From Terfezia claveryi (Eukaryota; Ascomycota; Pezizomycetes; Pezizales; Pezizaceae), in assembly GCA_015179025.1 (NCBI GenBank), contig WHUX01000005.1, positions 620,001 through 684,000 of the forward strand: 64,000 bases of DNA. Reading direction: 5' to 3'. This document shows positions 11,724 to 22,058 of the stretch, piece after piece (position 1 is the first letter of the stretch; every line of letters starts with the position of its first letter). The position numbers and the translations under genes were made by a program. The notes beneath the pieces are model-generated. The model saw nothing but the letters and a program-made list of their open reading frames with translations, searched no databases and had not been told where the DNA came from.

Positions 11724-12669
11724 TCCTGTACTGGTTCAGGAACTGGTACTGTGAGAATAGGATTGTATGGGAGGGGGTGGAATACCAGAGCCGACACCCA
11801 ATTCCGGGCGATTGTGGGAGGCAAGATGTTCCGACTCCAGGGGGTTGCGATTGTAAGATGTTCCAACTCCAGGGGGCTGCCTGTAACGGATTGACCGTAC
11901 TGAAGCTTCAACCTGTACAGCCTGAATTAGGGGCCGTTAAATTGATGCCTGACAGAAGAATGTCGCGTGAACGATGTGTCAAAAAGGAGTCGTCCCTCTA
12001 GTTAAACACGACCTGGAGATATAACATCAAGTCGCATAGACCTTGAATAACTTGCTACAGGGAACTATAGAAGTCTGTACCGTAGGTGCATCATGTACTA
12101 AGCTATATGAATCTCAAACTATGCACTCTACTATACTAGTACCTGGAGTATGCGAAATTCTTTTTTCAAACCTATAAATGTAATTTTGTAGATGGACGAA
12201 TAGTTCTGAAGCCTTCACTCATCAAATTCAAATTTACCTGTAGCATATATGAAATGATCCAAACACATGGATAACCAAGGTTAAGATATCGTAGGAAAAG
12301 GATATCAAATACAATCAGCTGTGTATGGAAAAAATATCCAGGGCACCTCCAACTTGAAACCATTCGGGAAAAGTAGAGACAAGTGATACGCCCTTTATCA
12401 TATTAAAAGATGAGATGAGAGACGCCTGAACGTCCCTCTTCATGTAGTAAGCTACTGAATATCCAGTACACAAAAGCAAACCTGGATCTTACCCCAAGGA
12501 AATGAAAGGAGCACCGAAAGGGAAACAGAGAAAGCGACCAGGACTACTCCCCTCCTGGGCAATTTCCATTTTTTCCATCAAATACCATCGTTTCTTTGTA
12601 TTATCCATCCAAGCCGAACGTAGTTTCCTACCTTATGTATACTCATGTGAAAGAAGATGTAGATTCCAC
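11724..12669. other. Intergenic, upstream of PLD1
   Basis: Promoter side of PLD1 and 3' side of the eIF2-beta gene. It holds a two-copy tandem repeat (11823-11880) and otherwise nothing I can assign. Confidence 0.5.
11823..11880. repeat. Two-copy 32-bp tandem repeat upstream of PLD1
   Basis: The unit starting AAGATGTTCCGACTCCAGGG is repeated 32 bp later with three substitutions. It lies 100-160 bp upstream of the PLD1 start codon, so it could sit in the 5' UTR or promoter. Confidence 0.8.
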
Positions 12670-14002
12670 TTATACCTGCTGCTTCTTTCTCTTCCCAACA
12701 TGGGCCTGGAAACCAGTCTTGATAGCACTGTAGATTTTTCGGACCATGTCGTCAGCAACTTAGTGCCCGCGCGAGGAGAGAAATGCGAGAATTAGTAGGA
12801 CATACGTGACTGATCTTCGAGAACCACAACTGTTGCAAGTAACGAAGTACAACCTGCTTTCACCCTTCTCCAACTCGGTGTTTGGAGATTTACATGTTCG
12901 GCAGGTAACGTATTCCACTAGCAAAGTTAGCTATAATCCGAATGCAAACTGTATCGTACTGTAGGCGAGGTAACGCACCAATATATCTTCGCAACACGTT
13001 TTCCAGCTGCTTTTGCTGGAACCTTCCCTTGATAACCAAACGCTTGCTTCCGTCCACACTTCCGCTTGTACCCAATTCCGCAAACAAGAACTGAGTAACG
13101 TGGTCATCGTGTCTCTTCATCTTCTTGCAAATCTCGCTGATGTTGGCAAAAATAGTCTTCCTATTTCCTTCTTTGAGCACTTGTGGTGGAGGAATCTTGT
13201 ATGCTTTTAATCGACCGTCTGCCGCAAGATCAGGATGCTGAGCCTTCAACAAAACAAAGAAGCGGTGCAACAGCAAAGAGTATGTAAGAGGTGTATCGCT
13301 CGACTCTGACCAAACTCCAGTACCAGCAATTGGGTCCCCAGCTTCGGTAGGGGAGACAGGCTCCGCCTTCGCTGCTACTGCTGCTGCTTCCTCACCGCCC
13401 TCCATGCTAATACCCGCCTCTGCAAGCTTTGCGTCGAAGTCGGTGGTAGCTGACTTCTTTGACTTCTTTTTCTTTTTCATAGCGGATAAGTCGAGCTCTC
13501 CACCCTCAGCGCCCTCAGCTGGAGCTTCATCCTTTGATTTGGAAGAGGATTTCTTCTTCTTCTTTGTCGGCTTGAATTCGTCATTCCCCCCACTCGCGGC
13601 TCCATCTCCAGCATCTATGGAATGTTAGCCATTGTCCCAACATAGATATATACTAGGGGGCTCACCCATGCTGTGACTTTCAGCTGTGGACTTATCCTCT
13701 CCATTAGGTGTACCGGGGATATCTACACTTCCAATACCATCATCAAAAGCCACCGACTTTTTTGACTTCTTCTTCTTTGCAGTTGGGTCAAAGATTGCGG
13801 GCTCCTGTTTAGAGTTAGCAGGATGTAAGTAACAGAAAACCAAGAATTATATTCTAAAATCAATGGTGAACTATGTAAAAAGCTTCTTGAAAGGCTAGAG
13901 GGTGTGGGTCAGGTGTAGGGCATTGGATGAGAATCACAACCGTCTCTAAGTGGGGTTAAAGACAGCTGTCGAACCAGGAGTCATACGCACCGTATCAGCC
14001 AT
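12670..14002 (-). CDS. SUI3: Translation initiation factor eIF2 subunit beta
   Basis: Five exons (14002-13991, 13804-13666, 13614-12979, 12917-12806, 12727-12670) give 318 residues in frame. The first exon encodes only MADT. Three lysine blocks ([24 protein letters not shown]) fall in the N-terminal third. These are the K-boxes that bind eIF5 and eIF2B-epsilon. The central fold carries [31 protein letters not shown] and [20 protein letters not shown]. The C-terminus has a zinc ribbon with CRTC and CNSC pairs and ends [15 protein letters not shown]. It is a subunit of the ternary complex that delivers Met-tRNAi to the 40S ribosome. The start is fixed by the short MADT exon splicing to [13 protein letters not shown]. 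Confidence 0.95.
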
Positions 14003-14492
14003 GCTGGGCAAAGGGTTTTCAAGATCTGTCGTATATGAGAAGTCGTAGTCTGGAGAAGTTGTACTTTGTGACGCCTGTTGACACCTGTCGTATAGGTCGA
14101 GTAGATGTAATTGAGATTGCTATACGATGAGTCGCCCCACCATAAGACAACTTTTCTGCGCCATAGGATTACTCATCTGGGGCTGCACGTGATGTAGAAT
14201 TTTCAACAGATATGTAAGCTAGCTTAACAGCTCTGACTTGCTACGAATGTAGCTCGATCAGACCCTTGTAGTACAAAGGCTACGGTATCAGTAACTATCA
14301 GTATCCAAGCATCTAGGATTATGCTTGAAGATACTTCCTATGCGTTGAAGTACTTTGAAGTATTAAGTAATCTGCAACCAATTCCCATCAAGATTGTAGC
14401 ATTGAAAATCCTCAATAAATGTTCTACCAGTCGATGGAGAAAGTTATCAAACATTAAAACATGGTATATCTATCTACTAAAGAGGCTCAATG
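14003..14492. other. Intergenic between eIF2-beta and the HKD protein gene
   Basis: Upstream region of the eIF2-beta gene. No coding or RNA feature was recognised. Confidence 0.5.
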
Positions 14493-16082
14493 CTACCTGA
14501 ATGAGCTTTCCACCTTCACTCGTCTGCTACCAACACCTTTCTCTAGACTGTCTTTAACACCCTTTGCGAAGTTCCCATCCAAGACCATAACATTAACTTC
14601 TCCGCTTGTAAACCAGCTCGCCCGGTCCCCGTTAGCGCTTCCGATAATCGTCACCTCTTTATCCACAATCATTGCCTTGACATGACTTTGTTGGGCCATT
14701 TCCATCTCTTCTTGCGCCGTAAACGTGCTCTCAACATCGCCATCAGAAGCGGAAGAAGCTGAAATAACGGGAAGGGGGTTATAATAATAAATGCTCAGAG
14801 TCGAGTTCTCACTGATACTATCGTTCACCCGCCGGAGAAGCTCATTGACGCAACTCTCAGTGGTTGCCCCCCATCTCAGTTTTCTTTCCATTCCGTCGCT
14901 CTTAGAAGGCCCGCCGAATCCAGTAGTGACTACCTGCTCGAGAAACATCATTTTTGTACACGTTATTATCTCTATATCTATTGACTCCCCATTCCTGGTA
15001 AGGCGCTCATACAAGACCTCAAGTAAGTCTGGGCATGTCAGGTTGGGCGTTTGTATGAAGATACTGCGGCGAGCCTGGCGGACCAGGGCAGCCATGAAAA
15101 TATTCTGCGGTGTTAGGGGTGCTGGGGTAATGCTTGGTGAAATATTGAGTGATAAGCAGGTTGAGATAACTCTAGAAATGACAGTAGGAACAAAACCCAG
15201 AGGAGGGAATACTGCATGGTGCGGCTGTGTAAGAAATATTGTTGGTAAAAGCCTATCTCTTGGGAATTGTATCGAGAGAGGAGGGAGTGGTTTGGGCGTC
15301 CATATCGACTCTGTACGCAAGTCAATTTGGTTCCCACTAAGGCTTTGCAGGCTCTCCCCGGTGCCTCCCCAAGTCTCGTGGTAGTATTCTAAATAGCTAT
15401 CCACAATACCACCTTCGAATACTCCCATACCCTCAAGCCATTCCTCCCAACTCACATTACAGCTTGGTAGGAGCAGCCTTTTCCTGTCCACGATCACATA
15501 TTTGCCGTGCAGGACGCTGATGGGTCGGAAAAACTTGCTCTTGATCACAATATCCAAATTCCCAAGCTTTTCCGGGGGTGGTAAACCTAGTTTCTCATAA
15601 GCCCGAGCAGTATTGGCGTATGTAAATCCATTGTCTGAGGAGGTATGAAATAGTTTCTGAAGAGCTGAGCGGGACGAGATACAGATTCTTATCCGTAGCT
15701 TCCTTCGTCTATGGTCTCCACGTGAGAGTGGATGAAGGCGGTTTAGCTCAAGGAGAGTCTTTGACAGGTATTCCAGCGAAGTGGACTTTGACCAGAAGCA
15801 GGTCACAAACAAAAGTTCGTGTTCCACTGCTGTTGGACCTGTCAAGATGAAGTCAAAGACATAGTTTAAGAGTTGACGTCCGGTGCCAACGTGGTATGAA
15901 ACAGGGTTTGACGCGGTGAGAAGGTTCGGTAGGGGCAGCAAAGTTTCTGCCCTTGGAGAGAACGCGAGTTGAGAGAGGCATTGTGAGATGAGAGACGTGA
16001 GAGCCGGAGAAATTGTGAATTGATAAGAGGTAAGATATGCATGGGCCAAGCTTACATTGTCAAATGCTGGAACGTGGGACAT
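14493..16082 (-). CDS. HKD-superfamily phospholipase D-like protein (fungal, function unknown)
   Basis: A single-exon 529-residue protein from ATG 16082. It carries two HKD motifs: HGKYVIVDRK at residues 192-201, followed by LLLPSCNVSWEEW, and HVKAMIVDKEVTIIGSANGDRASW at about 467-490. Both keep the H-x-K-x4-D spacing, so a two-lobe active site is likely intact. The second motif is followed by GSANGDRAS and a hydrophobic strand (GEVNVMVLD), as in cardiolipin synthase and phosphatidylserine synthase-type enzymes (COG1502 superfamily). There is no PX, PH or membrane segment, and no clear mitochondrial targeting sequence. The substrate cannot be told. It lies 1.3 kb from eIF2-beta and next to a phospholipid-transfer gene, in the same orientation as PLD1, so a phospholipid role is plausible but inferred. 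Confidence 0.85.
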   Translation of the reverse strand: MSHVPAFDNVSLAHAYLTSYQFTISPALTSLISQCLSQLAFSPRAETLLPLPNLLTASNPVSYHVGTGRQLLNYVFDFILTGPTAVEHELLFVTCFWSKSTSLEYLSKTLLELNRLHPLSRGDHRRRKLRIRICISSRSALQKLFHTSSDNGFTYANTARAYEKLGLPPPEKLGNLDIVIKSKFFRPISVLHGKYVIVDRKRLLLPSCNVSWEEWLEGMGVFEGGIVDSYLEYYHETWGGTGESLQSLSGNQIDLRTESIWTPKPLPPLSIQFPRDRLLPTIFLTQPHHAVFPPLGFVPTVISRVISTCLSLNISPSITPAPLTPQNIFMAALVRQARRSIFIQTPNLTCPDLLEVLYERLTRNGESIDIEIITCTKMMFLEQVVTTGFGGPSKSDGMERKLRWGATTESCVNELLRRVNDSISENSTLSIYYYNPLPVISASSASDGDVESTFTAQEEMEMAQQSHVKAMIVDKEVTIIGSANGDRASWFTSGEVNVMVLDGNFAKGVKDSLEKGVGSRRVKVESSFR

Positions 16083-16810
16083 TGCTGTGTAGGGAGGTAC
16101 TCTTGATCAAGCCCTGATTTGGACTTATCATGGGAGTGCTATACCTTGGCAAAGTTTCACATAGCACACTAGTTTATGCAGTACATCTCCCATAGATCGA
16201 ACCAGATTACTGGACATACGTGCCAACCAGACTACTGCCGAGGGCAGATTACATAGACCTTGCAACTACCGGGAAGGAGAAGATGAGCTGTATTACTTTT
16301 TTGAATTTTTTTCTCATTACAAATGAAGATTGCTAAGGGAATTCAGACATCACCAGCAAAAAGCAACGCTAACATCGCAAAATTGCAAGGAATATTCAGA
16401 TAACGCCCAAATAACCCACCTGAACAGAAAAGAAAGTTACTTTATGATTGGAGAGTTGTCAAAGTCCAGGAAATGAGTATTTTTCCAGCACCAGCTTGTT
16501 ATCTCCATGACGTAAGTCCCGGTATAGCAGTCGCGCATCACTTTTATGCTGTCTCCTGCGGTTTTGGCGGGAGACGAAGTGCGACCAGCTTGGTACCTGG
16601 GCAGAGAGTGGAGAGTATTGAATTGAGATTTGACGTAACGACTGCCAGTGATGGTTGGCTACATACTTCATAATGCTTTGTTGATATATTCTGATTTGTG
16701 ATGTAAATCGGACGTCAGGTGGTAGATGACAGTCGTGTGCTTGGTCATTAAGTTGCTGAATCCTCGTTGCGTTTGTTTGTCCTCCAGTTGATTGATAATT
16801 CATTGGACAG
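16083..16810. other. Intergenic between the HKD protein and UPS genes
   Basis: Upstream region of the HKD gene. It contains one exact copy of the dispersed 15-bp motif (16220-16234) and no gene. Confidence 0.5.
16220..16234 (+). repeat. Exact copy of the dispersed motif GTGCCAACCAGACTA, no flanking duplication seen
   Basis: This is the same 15-bp sequence found elsewhere between 9-bp direct repeats. Here the 9 bp on the two sides (TGGACATAC and CTGCCGAGG) do not match. A related AACCAGATTA lies just upstream at 16200. Confidence 0.7.
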
Positions 16811-17632
16811 TTATTCATCTGAATCCTTCCGTAATTTATCTCCTCCGTTCATGCCCGTCGCACCCCTCCAGATGCTGCTCCATTTAGACTGAACGCCTTC
16901 CTCTTGATCAGCCAATCTGCGTTCCCTCCTTTCCTGCATTGCAGCGAGGAGGCCTTTCTCCCGTAACCCTTCAAGCACAACTTTCATGCCTTCCTTGCTT
17001 CTCCCTAGACCTTCCCTCATCCGCTTCATCCCAATGACCTCAATACTCTTCTGGATTGATCCAGTCGTCCAGCTTGCCCAGAGTCCTCCACTAGACGCTG
17101 CATCCGCCACCTTCTCCCTAGCATTACTTCCTACCCGAGAGGAAATCTTCACAGTAAGTTTGACATCAGTCTTCTCGCCATCACTTGAGTTGTTCTGTGA
17201 AGAGTATGAAGGTGTATAAACTTGATTTTCGACGACTGAAATGACTCCTTCCCAGTCTAGATTCCTTGTCTCCGTTACCATAGTTTGATTCCGTATATCG
17301 ACTTCACTCCTTTCAAGAATGTAGGATTCCTTAATTTTGGGGAGGAACCTTGCTACAGCTGCAGGTAACTTCCCTCGCTTTAGGAGAAGGCGGACAGTTG
17401 TGAGCTTTCCTGTAGTAGGGTCAAGATGCCGGGATAAGGTATCGGATGCAAGTACATGAGATGAGTAAGGGTTGGGGTAACGGAGGAAGTAGGCGAGAGT
17501 GACTGCTGGCCAGGCAAAACTAGATTCATCGCACTCGAGTCAATTGAGTTGGGGATGGAAGTTGGTATTGTTTGCCGAGGGGGCAAGGAAAACGTACTCA
17601 TAGGAGAAGTAGTTTTCGTAGAACTTCACCAT
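16811..17632 (-). CDS. PRELI/MSF1-domain mitochondrial phospholipid-transfer protein (Ups family)
   Basis: Two exons (17632-17598 and 17519-16811; GTACGT donor, TCTAG acceptor) give 247 residues. The start reads MVKFYENYFSYDFAWPAVTL and continues AYFLRYPNPYSSHVLASDTL, the classic PRELI/MSF1 opening with the RYPNPYSSHV signature. Next come HLDPTTGKLTTVRLLLKR, then PAAVARFLPKIKESYILERS and VDIRNQTMVTETRNLDW, also family hallmarks. The C-terminal part is helical and charged (MKRMREGLGRSKEGMKVVLE). Yeast Ups1 and Ups2 bind Mdm35 in the intermembrane space and carry phosphatidic acid or phosphatidylserine between mitochondrial membranes. Which paralogue this is cannot be decided. It shares a 745-bp divergent promoter region with the tryptophanyl-tRNA synthetase gene. 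Confidence 0.92.
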
Positions 17633-18377
17633 TTTTGCATGAATAGGAAGTTGGTGAGTTATTGGAGATAGTGATGATGAAATATTTCTTACTGTTCAAG
17701 TGGCGCCACAATGTGGGATAGGATGCTGTGCCTGCCCGAAGGAGTTCCGAGGGGATTAGCGAGGCCGCGTGTGTCTATGTTTCGCCAGAATGTAGGCGAT
17801 TGGAATTGCCGAACGTTCTTTGAGCACTCTCCAAATCGAACTGGAGATAAGTCGAAGCACGATGGAAGTTACTATATGTGAATGCGGCAAGAGTCAAGCT
17901 TCTGGTGGGGGAGACTGTGCCCAGACAGACAGGGGAAGAGCCTCACGTGAGTATTACACAACACCCTGGATGATTTCTGTCATGAAGTAATCCAGTTTTA
18001 TGGAACGGAATTTATTTACCCCCGGTGCCTAGGTGCTCACGGGATATTTTACGACACTTGGAAGCCGGAATACTAAGTACCCAGAATTTACCATCCAAAC
18101 TTCTGCTTTGTGTAGTTTACTATGTCTTGAGTATGTACAGTAGTAGATTATCTTCCCGGATGTCGTATAGCAATATCATCCAGGAACCCAAAACCCATGA
18201 GTCAGGTCGCTATCTAAAACGTGTGGGACCCTACCCTCTTTATCCAGTCCCGGTGCTCCCTTTACCCCACATTTTGAACCAATCTAAGACACCCTCAACC
18301 CACTATTTCTCATCGCATTTTTGCCGAGCTCTGATACCAATTCAATTGAAGTCCTACTTCTGTCTCCAACTCCTGTC
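17633..18377. promoter_or_regulatory. Divergent promoter region between UPS and WRS1
   Basis: 745 bp separate the two start codons. The only element I can name is a Gcn4-type site at 18198-18204. Pyrimidine-rich sequence precedes the WRS1 ATG, as is usual in filamentous ascomycetes. Confidence 0.6.
18198..18204 (+). promoter_or_regulatory. Gcn4/CpcA-type site TGAGTCA upstream of WRS1
   Basis: The palindromic 7-mer TGAGTCA lies 174 bp before the WRS1 start codon. It is the known binding site of Gcn4/CpcA, the general amino-acid control activator that induces many aminoacyl-tRNA synthetases. A 7-mer can occur by chance, so its position supplies most of the support. Confidence 0.5.
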
Positions 18378-19894
18378 ATGGCAGATCCTCAACCCCCAGC
18401 TGTTGCTCCCGAGGCTCTCTCGAACCCCGCTGCTGACCCCACCAAGGCAGCTTCCGCAACGGTGGAGCAGAACATTACACCTTGGGAAGTGGAAGGTGCT
18501 GTTGTCGATGGAAAGGTGCAGGCCATTGACTATGATCGCCTGATTAATCAATTTGGTACCCAACGGATAACTTCAAACATCCTCGAACGGTTCGAAAAGG
18601 CCACTGGGCACCGGCCACACATCTTGCTGCGGAGGGGCATGTTTTTCTCGCATCGAGACTTGGAGCTGATTCTAGGGAGATATGAGAAAGGACTGCCATT
18701 TTTCTTGTATACAGGGCGAGGCCCTAGTAGTGACAGCATGCACATGGGGCATATGATTCCGTTCACCTTTACAAAGTGAGTATTAGTGCACTCAATTGAG
18801 CATGCGGTCTCAGCACTGATCCTTGACTGTGTAGGTGGCTGCAAGATGTTTTTGACGTACCGCTCGTCATTATGCTCACGGACGATGAGAAATACCTCTT
18901 CAAGCAGAAGCTCGAAATTTCCGATGTTAAGAAATTTACACGTGAGAATGCTGCGGACATCATCGCTGTTGGCTTTGATGTCAAGAAGACTTTCATCTTC
19001 AGCGACTTCGATTTTATGGGGGGGGCTTTCTATGAAAACGTTGTCAAGGTCTCGAAATGTATAACTGGGAATCAGAGCAAGGCCGCGTTTGGATTCACAG
19101 ATATGTAAGCACGCCCTTACATGGGGCTCGAACAAATCCAACTAATGACAAGTTTTGCTTAGTGACTGCATCGGGAAGATTCACTTCGCTTCAGTCCAAG
19201 CTGCTACAGCATTCTCCTCAACCTTCCCCCACATCTTTGGTACCGACCCTAAGAAAAATACACGAATTCCGTCCCTCATTCCATGCGCAATTGACCAGGA
19301 CCCATACTTCCGGCTTACCCGAGATGTCGCCACACGATTAAAGTACATTAAACCAGCTCTAATACATTCCCAATTCTTCCCCGCTCTACAAGGGCCCGGT
19401 AGCAAAATGAGTGCTAGTATTGATAGCAGTGCAATTTTCATGAATGATACTGCAGCCTCTATGTAAGATCGATTCACATCTTCAGTGAGGGTAAGGGCTA
19501 ATTTCCCCATAGTAAGAAGAAAATAAATAAGTATGCTTTCTCTGGCGGCCAACCGACCCTCGAGGAGCAGCGAAAATATGGCGGAAATCCTGACGTAGAT
19601 GTTTCCTTCCAATATCTATCATTCTTCCTAGAATCGGATGAAGAACTTGCAAAGATTCGCGAAACCTACGTTAAGGGTGAATTAACAACTGGTGAACTCA
19701 AGGCCAAATGTATCAAAGAGCTGCAGGATTTCGTGGGGGCATTCCAAGAGCGAAGGAAAGCAGTTACCCCGGAAATTGTTTCAGAGTTTATGCGTGTGAG
19801 GCCCTTGGAATGGGGAAAGGGAAGCAGGGAAGATTTAACAAAGGAGCCTGTAGAGGAGGTTGCTCGGAAAGTGGCAGAGGCAGTGATTAACTGA
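18378..19894 (+). CDS. WRS1: Cytosolic tryptophanyl-tRNA synthetase
   Basis: Four exons (18378-18775, 18835-19104, 19163-19462, 19513-19894) give 449 residues; introns are GTGAGT/GTAAGC/GTAAGA...TAG. It charges tRNA-Trp with tryptophan and ATP. The class I HIGH-like signature is MHMGHMIPF and the KMSKS-like loop is [12 protein letters not shown], both in the eukaryotic cytosolic form. Other family blocks are [60 protein letters not shown] and [20 protein letters not shown]. No mitochondrial presequence precedes the first ATG. It is divergent from the UPS gene and has a Gcn4-type site upstream. Confidence 0.96.
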
Positions 19895-22058
19895 CTCTAG
19901 CGTCTTCTCTTAAAACTATCTTGTAGCTCCTAGCTGAGTGCAGATAGCGGGAATGGTGGTAATTGGTGCCTGGAGGATTCTTGTAGCAATGGCGTTGGAA
20001 TGGAGAAGCGCATGATACCAAATTGCAATACTTTAAGCAGTGATTATTGCCAGAGCCATATTATTGGAATGTGCTTCGAGCTAGTTCAAGATCAGCCTCC
20101 AATGCTTGCTGCAGAAGGCATGCTATTGCTTGGAGTGGGGCTGAACCTGTAAATGTAGCCAATCGGGGAATTATTACTTCTTACACAGAGACATTTACTA
20201 CTACCACTGTCTTGGATAGAGCGGCACCGTTGATGACTTTCCCTATTCTATTTGATCCCAAAGTGCATATACCAACGCCACCCGTTGAAGTTTTTCAAGT
20301 TAGATATATATTGCTATGTTTCTCCACCTCATTGTACCTGCATTGAGTCAAATCAAGGAGACCCCACAGGATACTTACTTCACAAGGTACGACCAATTAC
20401 CTACGGTTCCATCAATTACCAACCAGACTACAGTATACCAAAGACCTGTAATCTCAGATAGCAAGTGTTTCGATGCCCATTTTTGATGGGAGCGAGGGTT
20501 CGGAAACCGGGGTACCTAAAACATATCATGCCAATTATTACCCTCAGCGTCTGCAACTTATCTATACCGATATCTGTAAACTGCCAAGGTTTGCATCGCC
20601 GCCCAATCATATTCCCAACCCTAACCCTTCAGCCGTGTAAAAGTCAGACCTTGCACCCAAACTTGCTCCTACTCTCCATCATTCACTTGCTCTCCAACGT
20701 GACGCATCTGTTTCCTTGGAAAAGGAAAGGTTCATCTACCCAACAAGCTGTCGAGAGGTGAGAGAGAACTAAGAAGAAAAAGGAAAAGAAGAGTTAGAGT
20801 CCAAAAGTAAAGAGCTCCTATTTTTTTTACCTGCTCGTGCTTTGGGACAAGAAAACTCATCTGTCTTTTAACTCTTCTCCACTACGCGTAAGCAAGCTCA
20901 CAGCAACCCACAGCGCTGTGATACTCTTCTTCATTCATCTATAATCTTTTCCCCTCTTACAAATCTAAGAGTTCCCTCGTTCTTACTTTACTGCACCGCC
21001 CACAGCAGGAGAGATAGAAAGGGACTACCGCGAAGCAAAGGAAAGGGGGTCACGAAAGGGATCTAGGGAGGCAATCCTTTCTTTGTCCGTTGTTCTCTGG
21101 TTTAATTTTGTTGCTTCCGTTCCAACATCTTTATTTGCGTTGAACGTTTTTCCGTTCGAGAAATCGGGACGGACGAACAGTTTGAGTAAGAATACACCGG
21201 GTGAAGTCTTAAGGGTGCAAACCGCAGAGCCAGTACTGGTGAAGCAGGAAAACCACCGCGATCGGAGCAGGGGCCCAAGGCCAGAGTGACGGTCATCATC
21301 GATCGTTATAGGCAGAGAGACACACTTGACGGCTGTTGTCCGCGGTTCACTCTACAAGTTTCTACTCTATTCTCCTCCGTCGCTTGCGGATATTCTTCTA
21401 GGAGACTTGAGCGAACGCAACATTTTTGCTGCTTTCCCCCAGAAGGACCAACACGACACGGTTTTCCCCTCTCCCACACCGCAAATTGCAAATCGGCGCC
21501 ATTTTATCGCCCGTTGCCACTCTTTTTGCAGCGTCAGGCAATTTCTTGGCCATATCGGGATCGTCTGCCACGGTTTCGGGACGTGGGCCAATTAGCACAG
21601 CCCAACGATAACCCTACAACACAAAACAAGGCTAGCGCACACTTTCCAGCCCACGAGCGTGCGTTTATTGCGTGCCACACGCATCACACAACAATAGAGA
21701 AAGGGCAATAAGCAAAAAGCCAGATTCGATTCGCTTTGCGTGCCGAATTCCCCACCCACATCCCTGCACTGTTTCGTAGGGGCCTAGCCAACCGAAGTGT
21801 CATATTCTTTTCCTCCACACGTTCTTGCTACAAGAACCGTGTTGTGAGCAGCAGAAGAGACAAATATCATAGTGTGAGAGAATCACTGAGGCCGCAAAAT
21901 CGCTTTAACACTTTTTGGTGTCGCGGTCTAGAGCAGAGTAAGCACTCGGAGGAGAGGCTTGTTCACGGGAGACAGAAAAGTGACACGCCTACGATAGCTG
22001 GCGAAGGCCAGAAAGTGACCTACACCTAGTTAATACCTTGAATTTTATCACGAGAGCA
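19895..22058. other. Long upstream region and probable leader of the PNUTS-like gene
   Basis: 2.2 kb separate the WRS1 stop from the next start codon. A partial copy of the dispersed motif lies at 20421-20430 (AACCAGACTA). The part from about 20700 to 22050 is rich in pyrimidine tracts and resembles long fungal 5' leaders. No coding exon was supported. Confidence 0.5.
20421..20430 (+). repeat. Partial copy (AACCAGACTA) of the dispersed motif
   Basis: The 10-bp core of the micro-insertion family is present, extended one side to ACCAACCAGACTA. The adjoining 9-mers do not form a direct repeat. Confidence 0.55.

Noticed and set aside
19105..19162. GTTCGAGCCCC on the minus strand as a tRNA B-box
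   Set aside because: It lies in a 58-bp intron of WRS1 and no A-box or cloverleaf can be built around it. I found no convincing tRNA or rRNA gene in the window.
20047..22029. Several open frames of 60-141 residues before the PNUTS-like start
   Set aside because: They overlap on both strands, have no domain motif and lie in pyrimidine-rich leader-like DNA.
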